Both the position numbers and the translations under genes were made by a program. Positions 34,121 through 45,949 of a stretch of 64,000 nt of DNA are shown here, one piece after another. Each line of letters starts with the position of its first letter. The first letter of the stretch is position 1. Origin of the DNA: Welwitschia mirabilis (lineage: Eukaryota > Gnetophyta > Gnetopsida > Welwitschiales). The stretch covers positions 127,941,149 to 128,005,148 of the forward strand of contig JBOZIK010000001.1 of NCBI GenBank assembly GCA_051453625.1, written 5' to 3'. The notes below the pieces were generated by a model, which was given only the letters and a program-made list of their open reading frames with translations, was not told the DNA's origin and made no database searches.

Positions 34121-35587
34121 TACATATTATTCTTCATGTTCCTAAGTTATCCATTTTTATTTTGTTTTTTTAGTTTTTTTCTTTAGTATTTAAAAGTCAT
34201 TTTCATACTTTTTAGTTAAAAATACTTAGGACTTGATTATTTAGTAATTCTCTTATTGATTTTTATTTTGATTTGTTGCTTTTCTTTTTAAAAGTTGATT
34301 TTTTTTTTTTGGTAAATAAATTTCCTTAGTTTATGATGCTAATTTTTCCCATCTATTTTTTAAACCTTTTCTAGTTTAGTTTTCTTTGACTTTCATTTTT
34401 CGAGTTTTAATGCATCTAATACTATTTTTTAATGATTATGATTGTATGGCACATTTCCTCTATCTTATTTAAATTGGTGCATTCATATTCTCTATCATGC
34501 CTTGGTTTATCACAATTCTTAACCATTTTCCATCTTTTAGACTCTTTAATATCTTTCTAAAGTCTACTTAATGTTATTTGAGCTTAACTGATTTTGCTGG
34601 TGATCTCAAAATTTTTATCTTTTAAAAAACCCTTGTCATCCTTCTTGTTAGGAAGATAATATATACATATTTCTTGAGCTTTAACTTGTTATCTTTATTC
34701 TTTTCTACACTATTTTTTGATCTTTTTTCATGCACAGAATACTACTCCTAGGCCTGCTTATTTTTCTTATTTATACTTAACTTGCATATGGATCTTTTTC
34801 CTTCTTATGTTAATATAATACATGATGTATTAATTCATCTATGGATCTAGTAAGACATATATTTTGAGATATTTTAAGCAAAAATTTAAATTTTTAAGGG
34901 TTATTTTTATGTTTTCATGATACATATCTATAATGTACTAATCTAATTCTAAATGCCTATTATTTGAGTGATATACATTATGGATAATGTTTAGTAAGAT
35001 ATGTACCTAATAGAAAAACACTTGTAACATGTTTTTCTCATAGGAATAATCAAAGTGATTCATGAGACCATGGACAAATGGAATACTGTTATGATTTATT
35101 ACTTTTTTATATATTTTTTCTTATAGATTGTGCTTAAAAATTTAATGTTTAGTTTTTTAGTTATTACTTTTTTTGATAAAATATGCAAATAATTTTTCTA
35201 AGTTTTTATGGCTACATGTTATGATGATTCTTTTGTTTTAGCATCAAATATTTATCTTTTTAATATGCTAAATGTTTTAAGTGGGGGTCTAATGCATAGG
35301 TAAGTGTTTTAGTCTTTTTTTTATAAGAATAGTTATAAACAATTAATTTTATAAATTAATTTTTAACAGCTTATCATCCCCAAAATTGTCTAGATGATAG
35401 ATGATACTATGGTTACGACATCCACTAAGGTAAAATAATTAATTTATTTAATTATAAGATTTCATCCTGCATACTACAATTTCTAAACTTATTTACATAT
35501 CCCTAGTTAATGTTTTATCTTAATTAATTTTCCTCATAATTATGGTTGTTTGGCAACTTTATCAGGAACTGATAAGGCTAGAGGGTA
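34121..35587 (+). other. 3' non-coding internal region of element B, second part
   Basis: It continues the 3' region of B after the copia insertion. 'attattcttcatgttc' and 'acttaggacttgattatttagtaattc' match 1449-1464 and 1526-1545 of element A. It ends in the polypurine tract AAGGCTAGAGGGTA (35574-35587). No coding sequence. Confidence 0.65.
35574..35587 (+). other. Polypurine tract of element B
   Basis: AAGGCTAGAGGGTA directly precedes the LTR start TGTTGTGATGCC. Confidence 0.6.
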
Positions 35588-36811
35588 TGTTGTGATGCCA
35601 AATTGTATGTTTTTGATGGAGTATTTTAAGTGGATTTATGGAATATTTAGATAAGTTTAAGCATAAAACAATGATTATTGAGAGTCAAAGATAAAATCAT
35701 AGAAATGTTTAAATACCGGCGTTTTAAACTAATTTTAATACTTCACATTTTGAGGATGAATTAATGAGCTTCATGGCTAATTTAAATTAATAAAAAGATT
35801 CAAGAATATTATCGTCCCCTCCATCATCTAGATGATAGACTAGGATGATACCACTTGCATGTTGACTAGGATGTTGGCTAAACTAATAAGTAGATTAAAT
35901 ATAGAATTGTCTTGATGTGGCATTTTCCCTATCATTATTTAGATGATACACCAGGATGACAATATAACTTTATTCAATGTATTAAACTTCACCTAACTTG
36001 TGCAATGTGTCATGTAATTTTTGTACATTTTTAGTGTTTTAATGCATTTATTAAATTTACTATTATTGAAGTCTATTATTATCAATAAATACCACCTTTG
36101 TCCTTGAATCTGATCATCTTGATTTCATAAAAAATTCATATGATGGGAGATCAAAGGATTATAGATCCATTGATTAGTTATAGAGAGGGGTCTTTCTTAG
36201 TATTAGGTTGTGTATCCTTCATTAAGGTGTTGCTTCTTTATAACAGAATGTTGGTTTAACTTTTAATGAAAATCTTCTTTTAGTTTTATTTATATTCAAA
36301 TACATATCCCTTATGATTTATATTGCTTATGATCCTGTTATAGCTTTATTTATTAGATAGGTCATCAAAGGCAACCTTTGTTAAGGTTGAAAACATTAGT
36401 TTAAGTACTTGCATTACATTTTATGTTTTCTAGATTAATCATTTTATATTTTCAAATTCTATTTGATGCACTTGCTTATCTAGCTTAGTTTTGATTATTT
36501 ATAGTTTCCTTAATTGATCTAGATTATATAGGGTCAATCTTGGTGATAGAGATTTAGTATTTGGATAGATATTACATTTAGGTTAGTTTTAATTTTGCAT
36601 TTGCATAGTGTATTTATTTTTTTTTCATTATTAATTTTTATTTTAAACCTTTACTTCATGAAAAGAAATTCTCACTTTTCTTACCCAGTGACTTCGATTA
36701 TAACATTCAAATCCACTCCTGTCTATAGTAGTGTGTTGTGTTTTTTCATATATTTGTGATTGATAAGATTTCATAAAGGATATAACATTTGCATAAATAC
36801 ATACCACAATA
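35588..36811 (+). repeat. 3' LTR of element B
   Basis: It starts TGTTGTGATGCC and ends CCACAATA, then AGGCA. It pairs with 8324-9542 along its length. It contains a perfect TCATCTAGATGA palindrome at 35824-35835 and a second near 35943. Confidence 0.8.
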
Positions 36812-36816
36812 AGGCA
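36812..36816 (+). repeat. Right target-site duplication of element B
   Basis: AGGCA, partner of GGGCA at 8319-8323. Confidence 0.6.
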
Positions 36817-37684
36817 AATGCTATTTAATGAAGAAAACTTTTTAAGAGCATTATGTAGTTGACCGATACACATTACGGAGTTAATTACCTAGGGATCAAC
36901 TAGTAATTCATATAAGTTGACCACTTGGCTTATAAAGATAAACCATAATTTAAGTGATTGAGTAATTCTAGTTAGAGGATTTATTATCTAGTATAATAGA
37001 CATGTGTAAAACCTTAACATAAGATAAGAAGTTAACTACCACCTCTGAGGGGTTAATCACCATTCTAATAGTTAGCAAAAAGAAGACTTTTTGAACTATT
37101 GACAACTATTGGAACTTCATCTTAGGATGTTAGCTAGCCATTTTAAAGGCTCTACTAGTCATACTATTTACCCATTGCATCCACAATAGCTAGAAACATA
37201 CTTGTATAAATAACTTGGCTATTATAGTGATCTGCATCTTTTGTCAACTTCATGTTATACTCTTATGTACATCCTTTTGTACTCTAAGTCATTTAAACAT
37301 CAATATGTACTTATCTATGATAATAAATAGGGTTATTTCACTTATTCTTATGATTGAAGATTATTAGAAAATTTCAATTGTATTATGAAGGATAATTATA
37401 AAGTTATATTCGATGTATGGCTAGAGGCTACGCTTGCAATAAAAGAAAAACAAACATGTCTTCATTATCTTTGAGTATTTTTCTTTATTATTTAGTTAAT
37501 TTCATATGCTTAACTATTATATTCATTATTAATTATATGAATTATCATAATAACTAATTTATCATTAATTATGATTTAATTAGATGATAAATTACATTGT
37601 GCAAATATTAAACATTTAAATTGCAAAAACTACCTTATCTATCTCATTCATCCATCTCCTTTAAAATGGGTACTTCTAATATCA
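36817..37684 (+). repeat. LTR F, right part
   Basis: It continues LTR F after the insertion of B. GTTGACC/GATCAACTAGT motifs lie at 36857-36930. A TATA-like 'TATAAATAAC' lies near 37205, and the end 'TTCATCCATCTCC...TAATATCA' resembles the copia LTR ends at 15801 and 21480. No coding sequence is credible; the minus-strand frame at 36643-36873 spans the insertion boundary and is a shadow. Confidence 0.5.
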
Positions 37685-39031
37685 TTTGTGGAATACTATA
37701 CATTAAAATTTTGAACTTATTATTAATAAGCTATAGGTATCCACTACATGGAATGGCATAAAATATATTAGTTAAAATATTTAGAGGTTTCTTTTTAGAT
37801 GCTAGAGGTATGAAGAAATAGATATACATATATATTATATATATTTTGTAAAAGATATGTTGATAAATACTTTTTTATAATAATTATTGTAGGAATAATT
37901 AGATTTCATGCATTTAGAAAAGTTGTTTCTTCTGAGGCTTAGGTGGAAGTTGGTCTTTCCATGTTAGTATGAAAGGATGCCCATATTGCCCTCTTGAAAT
38001 GGGGGCTTAATCACTCTCTAGAATGGTTAATTATTCTAAAGAAATATTTTGTTTCATTCTATCATCATCAAAAAATATCTAACAAACATTTGAAGGGTTC
38101 CTTAAATTGTATTATCAACTTGCTAAATCATTACTATAGCAAGTTTATATGGATTGCTTGTTACACAATGATGATAAGGGATGATCCTTTTTAATTTGCT
38201 TAATCCCTCTCCTAGGACTTCTTATTCTCATAAGAATGACCTCAAGTAAAGTGATCTCTTTTATTCATACACTTATATTTCTAGACCACTTATGTCTATT
38301 ATTACTTTTTTCTTGTGGTCTTTTTCTTATTTTTTGCTTTACTAAAATTACTGTAAGACTTGGTTTTTTACTTTAATAGAATACTTATTTTCATTTAAAA
38401 AAAGAAAGAAAGAAATTTTTCATAGACTATGGATTGATTTTATTTGATACTAATTATGAAACTCCCAATTTCATTACCAAAGATTAAAGTCCAAAGGTTT
38501 TAATAGAGACAAGCATATCATTTTAGAAATAATGAAATTAAATAATAATCTTATTTTATTAAATTAGATTAAAAAATTAAAGACTAAATGAAATGAAATA
38601 CTCGTATTTATTCCATAATATTCCAAAAAAAGACTTGAGGTTTCATCAATATGAAATGCAAGATCTTTGGTATGTTGATTTAGCTAGGCTAGCCTATCAA
38701 GGACTCACTATGCATCTATGAAAATTACATCATGTCTTTTACTTTTTTAAACCTCTTATTTAGCCATGATGAAATGCTATAACCTTATAAAATAGTTATT
38801 CTTAAGGATTGTATCCCTTTAACATTTACTATAATGTATAATAGATTATTTAATAGATAATAAAAATAGTAGAATAGATGATAGTTCCTCAAAAATGTTT
38901 TTGGAATTGTTACATATATCCCCTTAGATCCCTTTTATATTTATGATTATTAATGAATAAATACTATTATATTACATCATATTATTATATTATATTCTAA
39001 ATTTAAGTTGACAACATTAATACATCATTAT
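37685..39031. other. Unassigned flank of elements F and E
   Basis: AT-rich DNA with a short TA-rich run (37824-37850). 38590-38950 is a diverged direct copy of 51965-52330, on the other side of E. No gene is recognised. Confidence 0.4.
38590..38950 (+). repeat. Diverged direct repeat flanking E, left copy
   Basis: Shared words in the same order with 51965-52330 include 'aataatatt/aataaaact...caaggtttcat', 'gatgcaa.atctt', 'ttttactttt.taaa', 'ttataaaatagttatctta', 'ggttgta.c.ctt' and 'agaatag.tgata.atgatagttc'. Similarity looks like 60-70% by eye. The two could be LTRs of an old small element into which E inserted. Confidence 0.35.
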
Positions 39032-39036
39032 GATAT
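39032..39036 (+). repeat. Left target-site duplication of element E
   Basis: GATAT, identical to 51526-51530. Confidence 0.85.
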
Positions 39037-40063
39037 TGTTGCGCTACATATTTATGCAATGTTTTTGTCCTGAGTAGAATCCTGTTAATTACAAGTAATA
39101 ATGCCCAAACACAATACACTAATATAGATAGGATTTGACTTGAATGTCATAATCCATCGAAGGCCAAAGTAGGAAATAAGAGAGTCACTTTCAAAAGATA
39201 AATGTTGTAACATAATCTAAAGAAATAACTTATAATGTATGAAGATGAAATAAAATACACTTGTGCAAAGATAATCTAGGAAAAGGAAACAACAATGTAC
39301 TTTAACCTAAAGTAATCAAGCACAACCTTGACAAAGGTTGTCCTCATAATCTATATCATAAGAGAGATTGTTACTAGATCTCAAATAACATAAGCTATGA
39401 GGGAGAGGAACATTCATAATTTAAAGCATAAAAAGGAAATTTTTTATATTAGAAATCATACTTCATTCATGTTACAAAGTAGCCACACCTCAATGGAGGA
39501 ANNNNNNNNNNGATAATTTGAGTGTAAGCAAAGATAAGTAGAAGTCGAAAGTAAGATATCTATTTATTGACTAAAGACATAAAATAGTACAGACATAAAG
39601 GTATGGATAAAGTATAATGGTCACATAAAAAGAAATAGAAATAAGTGGTGAAAGTTTATGCATGTTCAATATGGGCATTACAATAGTATCATCTGAATGG
39701 TCATTTAGATGATAGAGGAGACGATGCCATATCATAATCAATTCACATCAGCTACCAGTTGGACCTCAATCAGCATCTAGTTGGCACGGTTATCTGTATT
39801 ATCATCTGGACGATGAGGTGGATGATGGCCTTTAATAATTCTTCAGTTACTATATTAGCCTTAATGTTTGTAAGAAGTTATCATTAGAAACACAAATTAT
39901 TCATATTTGCTCAGAATGCTTATAAATTATCATGGAGATAATATATTTCCATCCTTTTCATATTATCTTACCATTATCACAAAAACCAAGCATTTACCTA
40001 TCTATTTACTTGCAAAACAACTCAGAATACCCTATCAAATATGCGTAATTTGGCAATGCAACA
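39037..40063 (-). repeat. 3' LTR of element E
   Basis: The plus-strand start TGTTGCGCTACATATTTATG pairs with 50432, and the end GGCAATGCAACA pairs with GTAACGCAACA at 51525. 1027 bp including a 10-N gap (39502-39511), against 1094 bp for the partner. CATC-xx-GATGA motifs lie at 39690-39712 and 39801-39818. Confidence 0.9.
39502..39511. other. Assembly gap, 10 N
   Basis: Interrupts the 3' LTR of E. The partner LTR has roughly 60 bases more at this point, around 50893-50980. Confidence 0.99.
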
Positions 40064-40076
40064 TAGCTCCCCACTT
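40064..40076 (-). other. Polypurine tract of element E
   Basis: The minus strand reads AAGTGGGGAGCTA directly before the LTR start TGTTGCATTGCC. Confidence 0.75.
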
Positions 40077-41429
40077 AGCCTTGTTAGTTCTTGACAAAAT
40101 CAAGTTGTAAATCATTTTTGTGAGCTAACTTATTAGATAATAAAATTACTAGGATACCTAAATAAATTATCTCAGAAAGACTTGCAAAATATTTTAGAGT
40201 AGAAAACTAAATTTTTGAAAAATTAAAAACACTAAACAAAACACCTGTAAAGCTCAGCAAATAGTCGTTTGGGTCATCATCTAAATAATGGATGGAAAGA
40301 TAAGCTTAGAAAAGATTTTCAAAAACTAGAACCTATGACAAAAATTAATTTTATTAGATAATCAATTAATTATGATAAACATCCTCCACTAAAATAAACA
40401 GTCAATTATAAAAGATTTCCCTTAGTATAATGAAATCCTCATCATAAAAATTAAAAGATAATCTTGTAAAAATCATAAAGAAATAGTATACTATGCTAAA
40501 AAAAATGATATGTCTATATAATATCAGAAGAGAGCTTTTAGTACAAAAAGGTGTAGAAGAGAAGATACAAAATATAATACAAAATTACTTCCCTCGTCTA
40601 TGCATGATGAACTCTGGTTCAGCAACTGGCTCAAGAGTAGAGAAGAAAAAAGAAGACGCTCATGATCTACAGGGAGCCAGACATCTAAAGATGTAATAAT
40701 GAATCTAATTGTCTTATTACCCTAGATACGAATTGACTCTGGAATGTTTATAGTTATATTCTGCTAGATAGAGATAATGCATTAATGCATGTCCACCATT
40801 TGATCCTTTGTGTGCTACACTCCCCTCTCAATAGATTAGATTTGCTACTTAACTGTCTGCTTAAAGGTCTAGATCCTCTGATTAAGTTCTTAAATACTAG
40901 TATCAATGAAACCTCTAATGGTCTTAGTGATCTCAGCTAGAAGAGCCTAAATCTACTCTAGGAAAGCTCCAACTATAGATCTCTGTACCTGAGATCACTT
41001 TCTCTCTCCTAGTATCTGTATATCCATATCCTATAAATAGTGAGCAGAAGTCTAAATATGTGAGATACACTGCTCACCTATGAGCTCTAGTATCCCAAAT
41101 CCTTTAAAAAGAGCTAAGATGAGGCATGGATAACCAAGTGTCTATAAATGTCATGCCTCAATCATAGACCTAAGTCTCCTCTAGATAAAAGTGGACAAGT
41201 CCATTTTCTCCCCTTAATGAAAAGCTACCAGAATCTATAAGTGTGTCATCATAATGTGACTATTATAAAATGATGAACTAATATTATAAATCAATCCTCT
41301 ATGCAAAACTTTGTATGTGGGGGTTAGCTGGGTAACATTTACCCTTTATCGATCTGTGGTCAAATTAACTAGTATATCTAATATGGCACCATAGGCTTGA
41401 TGCTCCTGTATCCCATTAGTTGAATGGAT
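40077..41429 (-). other. 3' part of the post-integrase region of E
   Basis: The minus strand shows scattered coding-like pieces (for example WLSMPHLSSF-type text near 41120) and an A-rich stretch toward the polypurine tract. A plus-strand open frame (40493-40696) is probably a shadow. No domain is recognised. Confidence 0.35.
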
Positions 41430-41880
41430 ATGCATACTTCTAATCCCTCCAAGATCTATAGTGACTATAATGTGGGATTAGAGGATAGTTATTTTGTGAT
41501 ATTGAAGGAAATTGATGATCATATCTTGGAGCTGACAATGAGCATCAGGTCACTTCTCTATATGCATGGTGTCATAAAACTTTCTCATCTTTGAATTATA
41601 ATATGAATCATATGCATCTATGATCCATCTTAACCATAAATCTATCAACCTTTGATCTACCTTTGACTCTATGTGATGTATGAAGTCTTAAAAATGTCTC
41701 TCGAAATGAATACTAATTGTCTAAATAACCAAGGATCATCCATTTTGAGGTGGCGAATGCGTAGGCCTTGAACACTCTATTTTAGACTTAACCAAAGGAT
41801 CTACCTTCTATTTTATAGGTTTAGCTATAGCCTAAACCTATATATCTCTACACATATGTGGCCTACTTAATCAAAAATAC
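41430..41880 (-). pseudogene. Post-integrase ORF of element E (Athila ORF-like)
   Basis: The minus strand reads YAFATSKWMILGYLDN, FRETFLRLHTS and KMDHRCI-type pieces, then a decayed continuation. The 'FATSK' plus 'YLDN' order resembles the start of the conserved domain in Athila accessory ORFs, whose role is unknown and sometimes called env-like. It aligns with 32190-32469 of C. Decayed coding may continue toward 40600, where Ser/Gly-rich fragments are seen, but no domain is clear. Confidence 0.45.
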
Positions 41881-43923
41881 AAAAAACGTCATGCAAAAAT
41901 AGATAGACAAGTTAAATCATCACATGGATGTAAAATAACGAACCCTAAAATCGATGAAACATAGCAAAAATACTAAGAATATGTCCTTCCCTTCTAAAAA
42001 GATGCAATGCATCCTGAATTGCCTAAACATGAGAGAAAATAAGCAAAAAATGTGAAAAATGTGTAAACTAAATGTTTAGAGGGCCCCACATGAAATAAAA
42101 ATTGAAAGTAATTAAATCAAAAATATAATCCAATAAATTCATAGAACACATCTAACTAATCAATTTTGCCTAAAAGACCACTATGATTCGACCTATGGTC
42201 TGCAAGAAAACAAGTGTGAAAGGTAAAAATCTACAAATGCCTTGTAATACGTAAAAATAATCATAAATAAAAAAAATATGTAGTTAAATTCAAATCTATA
42301 AGTTTTAAAATGAAGAATGTTAAAAACTAAATAATATATGTGAAAACTATATGTTAAAAGGCTAAAAAAATAGAAGGAAAAAAGTACAAAACAAAAGGAG
42401 AGAGAAACATACCACATTTTTGCAAATTTAATGATATCTTATGAATCTAGCAATAAAATCAAGTAGGACAAGTCCTAAGATGCTAGTACTAGCTAAAGGA
42501 TTCATTATCTCTTAAAAGAATGGATAAAAATGATAAGAAAATTAGTGAAAATGAGGAACAAGTATTGGGGCCATGGTTTTATCGCACTGTCATCCTGTCA
42601 CATTGTCTAAATGATAGCCCTAAGATGACTCTTAGAAAAAAAATTAGATCATCATATGCCATAGTATTATTCAAATGACTAGATGATGATGGGATATTAA
42701 AAAGATTTTTAGAATAAAAAGGTTAGCCTTGAAAGTTAGGCTCAAATATGATCGTTTAAGTGACAGTTCTAAAAATAAATAAACAAAAAACAGAAAATCA
42801 CATGGAAAACCAAGAAAAACTAGGAAAACAAAAGGAAAAATGACAAACACACACAAAAGAAAAATCTATGGCTAAAGAAGATAAACTATCTAGGTTAAAA
42901 ACCTATAATAAAAACTACACAAATGTCCTGTATTAGAAAAATAAATTATGATAGACTTAAAACTCGATAACCTACAAAAGAAATCATAAATATTTTGGAA
43001 AATATGTTCTTTAAAAAATTTTTGCAAATGTGTTTTTTAGAAAAATGTTTTACCATGATCAAATAGTAAGAAAACTATTAAATAATTAAGGTTCTATAAA
43101 GGAATAAGAAAATGCAAAAATGACTTTAAAATCCTAAACTCAAAAACTAAAGAAAAATAGAGTGAAAATGGACATAAGAAACAAGGAGAACATTTTTTTT
43201 TTACCTATCTTAAGTACTGACTTAGTAAACTTCTCAAAAAAACATTATAACATTACTTAATTAAATATACATAATAAAATGTATTAACTTCATAAAGTTC
43301 ATTAGAAAAGGTAGTGGTTATGATGATAGTTAAAGCTTTAAGTATATAAAATAATGAATGTCAAAATCAAAAGTTACTTAGAAATGAACTCATTTGCTTT
43401 CACCTCACAAACTCACTCAAATCTCTAAAGGTAAAATGATAAAGTAGGAATACTAAGAGTCTAGGGAATAAGCAATGCCTTTAATAATATCAAAAATATC
43501 ACTAATCTCTAATCCCAAAATTTTTATTTCTTTTTTCATGATGAGGAGAGTGCAATTACTATCAGAGGAGTAAGGATTCTTAAGGGATGGTCAACTAACC
43601 CCCCAGTGGAGTTCCCATAGCTACCAACACTATGAAAGATTCCTTTTAAAAATATGTACCTTGGTGCAATAAAACATCATGGTAATCATGTATTTTTTTT
43701 CCTTAAAGCATAAAATATAATAACTCATTATCATTATTTCTTTCTCTCTCTTTTCACTAAAATTTCCACATGATCGCATACTCAAAAATGATGAAGGTAA
43801 ATAAGTAAGATAAAAGACAAAAAATATTACTCCCAAATAATCTAAGATTTTAACACTATTAAAAAAATACAAGAAACTAAGGCATCTTCTTTCAAATGAA
43901 TCACATAGACATGCGAATGTTTT
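41881..43923 (-). other. 3' spacer of element E between pol and the post-integrase ORF
   Basis: Corresponds to 30074-32060 of C: the 'gttcccatagctaccaacac' block near 43610-43630 and the 'cctaaacatgagag' block near 42024 align with C in reverse complement. A purine tract on the minus strand lies at 43738-43757. No protein motif. Confidence 0.5.
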
Positions 43924-43945
43924 AAGATTGGATGAATCCAATATC
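43924..43945 (-). other. Conserved post-pol hairpin (copy E)
   Basis: The 8-bp arm ATTGGATG/GAATCCAAT-type stem matches copy C; the outer pairs have decayed. Confidence 0.6.
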
Positions 43946-44199
43946 ATCACCTGTAAATTCTTAAGTATAAAACTAATCATAAAACTTTATAAAATAATAT
44001 AGAAGTCAAGTTTAAAAGATGATTAGATAATATCATAATATCTAACTAAAAAAGTAGGCTAAGAAAGAACTTAGACAATAATAGGGAGAAAGTCCTCCTC
44101 ACTAAGGGGAACCTCCAAAATAAGTGCTTTTACCATGTTTATAATTGTATCTAAAAATACCTCATATAATTTCAACTGTTGCTCATTAATCTTTTGCGT

Positions 44200-45440
44200 C
44201 TCTCTAATTTCTAAATTTAAAATTTCAACTGAGCCATTAAAATGCACTTTCTTTATAAGATAAGGACTAAACCATTTGAGGTCAACTTGGTATTTAAAAG
44301 ATGAATTCTAGTCTTATATAATAAGATAAATTGATTGATTTTAAACTTTTTATAAAAAGTTCTTTTATCATGTTTGAACTTTGCTTGGGCTTTTTGCATT
44401 AATTATCAATATATGGTAGTAGTTCTTTTTTCATTAATATGAGCTAACTTGACTAATATATACTTAAAATTTTCATCAAAATCCACAAGTTTAAGTTAAT
44501 AAGATGCACTATAATAATTATAACACACATCAACTGATAAGAAACAAACTTTACCATGAATAAGTTCATAAGGTAAAAAATAAAGGGAAGTATGCCAAGT
44601 AGTATGATAAGCCCAAAGTACATCATTAATCTTAGAAGCCCAAGACTTTTTATTAATAGATACAAGTTTTTAAAACATTTTATTTCATTTCTTTGTTGGC
44701 ATTTTCAGCTTATCCATTAGTCTAAGGATGATAAGCACAAGCTACTATATGTTCTATACCAATGGAAAAAAGAAGTTTCTTAAAACATGCATTAATGAAA
44801 TGAGTACCCTGATCACTAATGATAACTCTAGAAAAGCCAAATCTTAAAAGACACGAGTTTAAAGAAAATGATAGACAGTTTAGATATCATTCAAAGAAAT
44901 AGGTATGGCTTCAACCCATTTAGTTATGTAATATACAGACACTAAAATGTAATTTTTATTAAAAGAAAGTGATGAATAGGGCCTATGAAGTTAATAACCC
45001 AATAATCAAAAGGCTTACACTCAAGAATAGGTCTAAGGGGCATTTTCTATGAATAAACAAGGTTACCGTAATGTTGACAAGATTCATACCTTCTAATAAA
45101 ATCAAATGAATCATGAAAAAGAAAAGGTCAATAAAAACCAGAACAAAGTTTTTTCATTGTAGTTTTATATCCACTAAATGTCCTCCACAAACACCATCAT
45201 GACAAATATGAAGAATATTAGGTATTTCCCAATCAGACATACATTTTCTCATGATTTGGTCTTTGCACTTACAGTACAAATGTGGCTCAATCCACTCATA
45301 GTTACCTATCCTATGGAAAAAATATTTGTGTTGGTTATAGGTCCAATGTTGTGGTGTTTTCATGGTTATAAGATAGTTTACAATTTCAGCATACCATGTA
45401 GGAGAATGAATAAGAGACAATAAAAAACTACTCATTAAGA
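44200..45440 (-). pseudogene. Gypsy integrase of element E
   Basis: The open stretch at 45465-45154 reads HKYFFHRIGNYEWIEPHLYCKCKDQIMRKCM then ILHICHDGVCGGHL. This is the H-H-C-C zinc domain region with C-K-C spacing and HDGVCGGH. The core continues on the minus strand with a KWVEA-like block near 44915, an RVIISD-like block near 44830, an ACAYHP-like block near 44735, and pieces near 44665-44453. The domain ends near 44200 and aligns with 28740-29860 of C. It would insert the cDNA. Stops and shifts abolish function. Confidence 0.8.
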
Positions 45441-45479
45441 AAAGAATCATCAATGATTGTATCATTTAAAGGAGAAGGA

Positions 45480-45865
45480 AGTTGAGACAAATTATTAACA
45501 ATAAAAATATGTTTCCCTGCTTTATCTATGATGGTTAAATTAAACACTTGCATAAGAAGGATCCATTTAATCAAAGAGGAATTAGAATCTTTTTTGGTCA
45601 CAAGGTNNNNNNNNNNNNNNNNNNNNNNNNNNNNNNNNNNNTGAAAGCCTAAAAGATAATGTCTAAGAAAATCAAGGTAAAAGATAATGGCTAGCATCTT
45701 TTTCTCTGTAGTGGTATAGTTCATTTGAGTTCTAGATAAAGATTTGCTATGATGAGATATAACTTTAAAATCATTTTTATATTTCTGATAAAGAACCCCA
45801 CACATGACAAAGTTACTCGCATCATACATTAGCTCAAAAGCAAGTTCCCAATCAAGTCCTATCAC
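45480..45865 (-). pseudogene. Gypsy RNase H of element E
   Basis: The longest readable pol piece of the window. It starts near DWELAFELMYDASNFVMCGVL (catalytic D-A-S-N), then NDFKVISHHSKSLSRTQMNY, TEKKMLAIIF and LRHYLLGF. A 35-N gap (45607-45641) follows, then FNLTIIDKAGKHIFIVNNLSQ, the normal end of RT_RNaseH before integrase. In C the first catalytic block is much more decayed. Confidence 0.9.
45607..45641. other. Assembly gap, 35 N
   Basis: Inside the RNase H remnant of E. The missing segment corresponds to about 12 residues ahead of the LVTKKDSNS stretch. Confidence 0.99.
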
Positions 45866-45949
45866 TATAGAAGCATAAGATAATTTACATTTAAGCCCAT
45901 TAAAAGCAAGTTGACAAGATTCATTTCATTCAAAGTTGACATCTTTCTC

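Larger units (their letters stand above)
8324..36811 (+). mobile_element. Element B: non-autonomous gypsy-type LTR element, split by copia insertion
   Basis: B consists of a 5' LTR (8324-9542), a tRNA-Asp PBS (9546-9564), internal DNA to 14215, an interruption (14216-34115) flanked by GTAGG/GTAAA, the remaining internal DNA (34121-35587), a polypurine tract and a 3' LTR (35588-36811). Terminal 5-bp duplications are GGGCA and AGGCA. Without the interruption it is about 8.6 kb. I find no protease, reverse transcriptase, RNase H or integrase remnant in its 6.1 kb of internal sequence. Instead it has decayed reading frames for an acidic, Tyr/Asn-rich protein that is also present in element H. The 3' region, hairpin and LTR ends match the pol-bearing elements C and E, so they or close relatives are plausible helpers (inference). 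Confidence 0.7.

Noticed and set aside
37824-37850. TA-rich run as a MITE end or origin
   Set aside because: Simple TA repeat with no terminal inverted repeats or flanking duplication that I can see.
43630-43980. 116-codon minus-strand frame after the integrase of E
   Set aside because: It crosses the conserved hairpin and non-coding 3' spacer, and no equivalent frame is kept in C, A or B.
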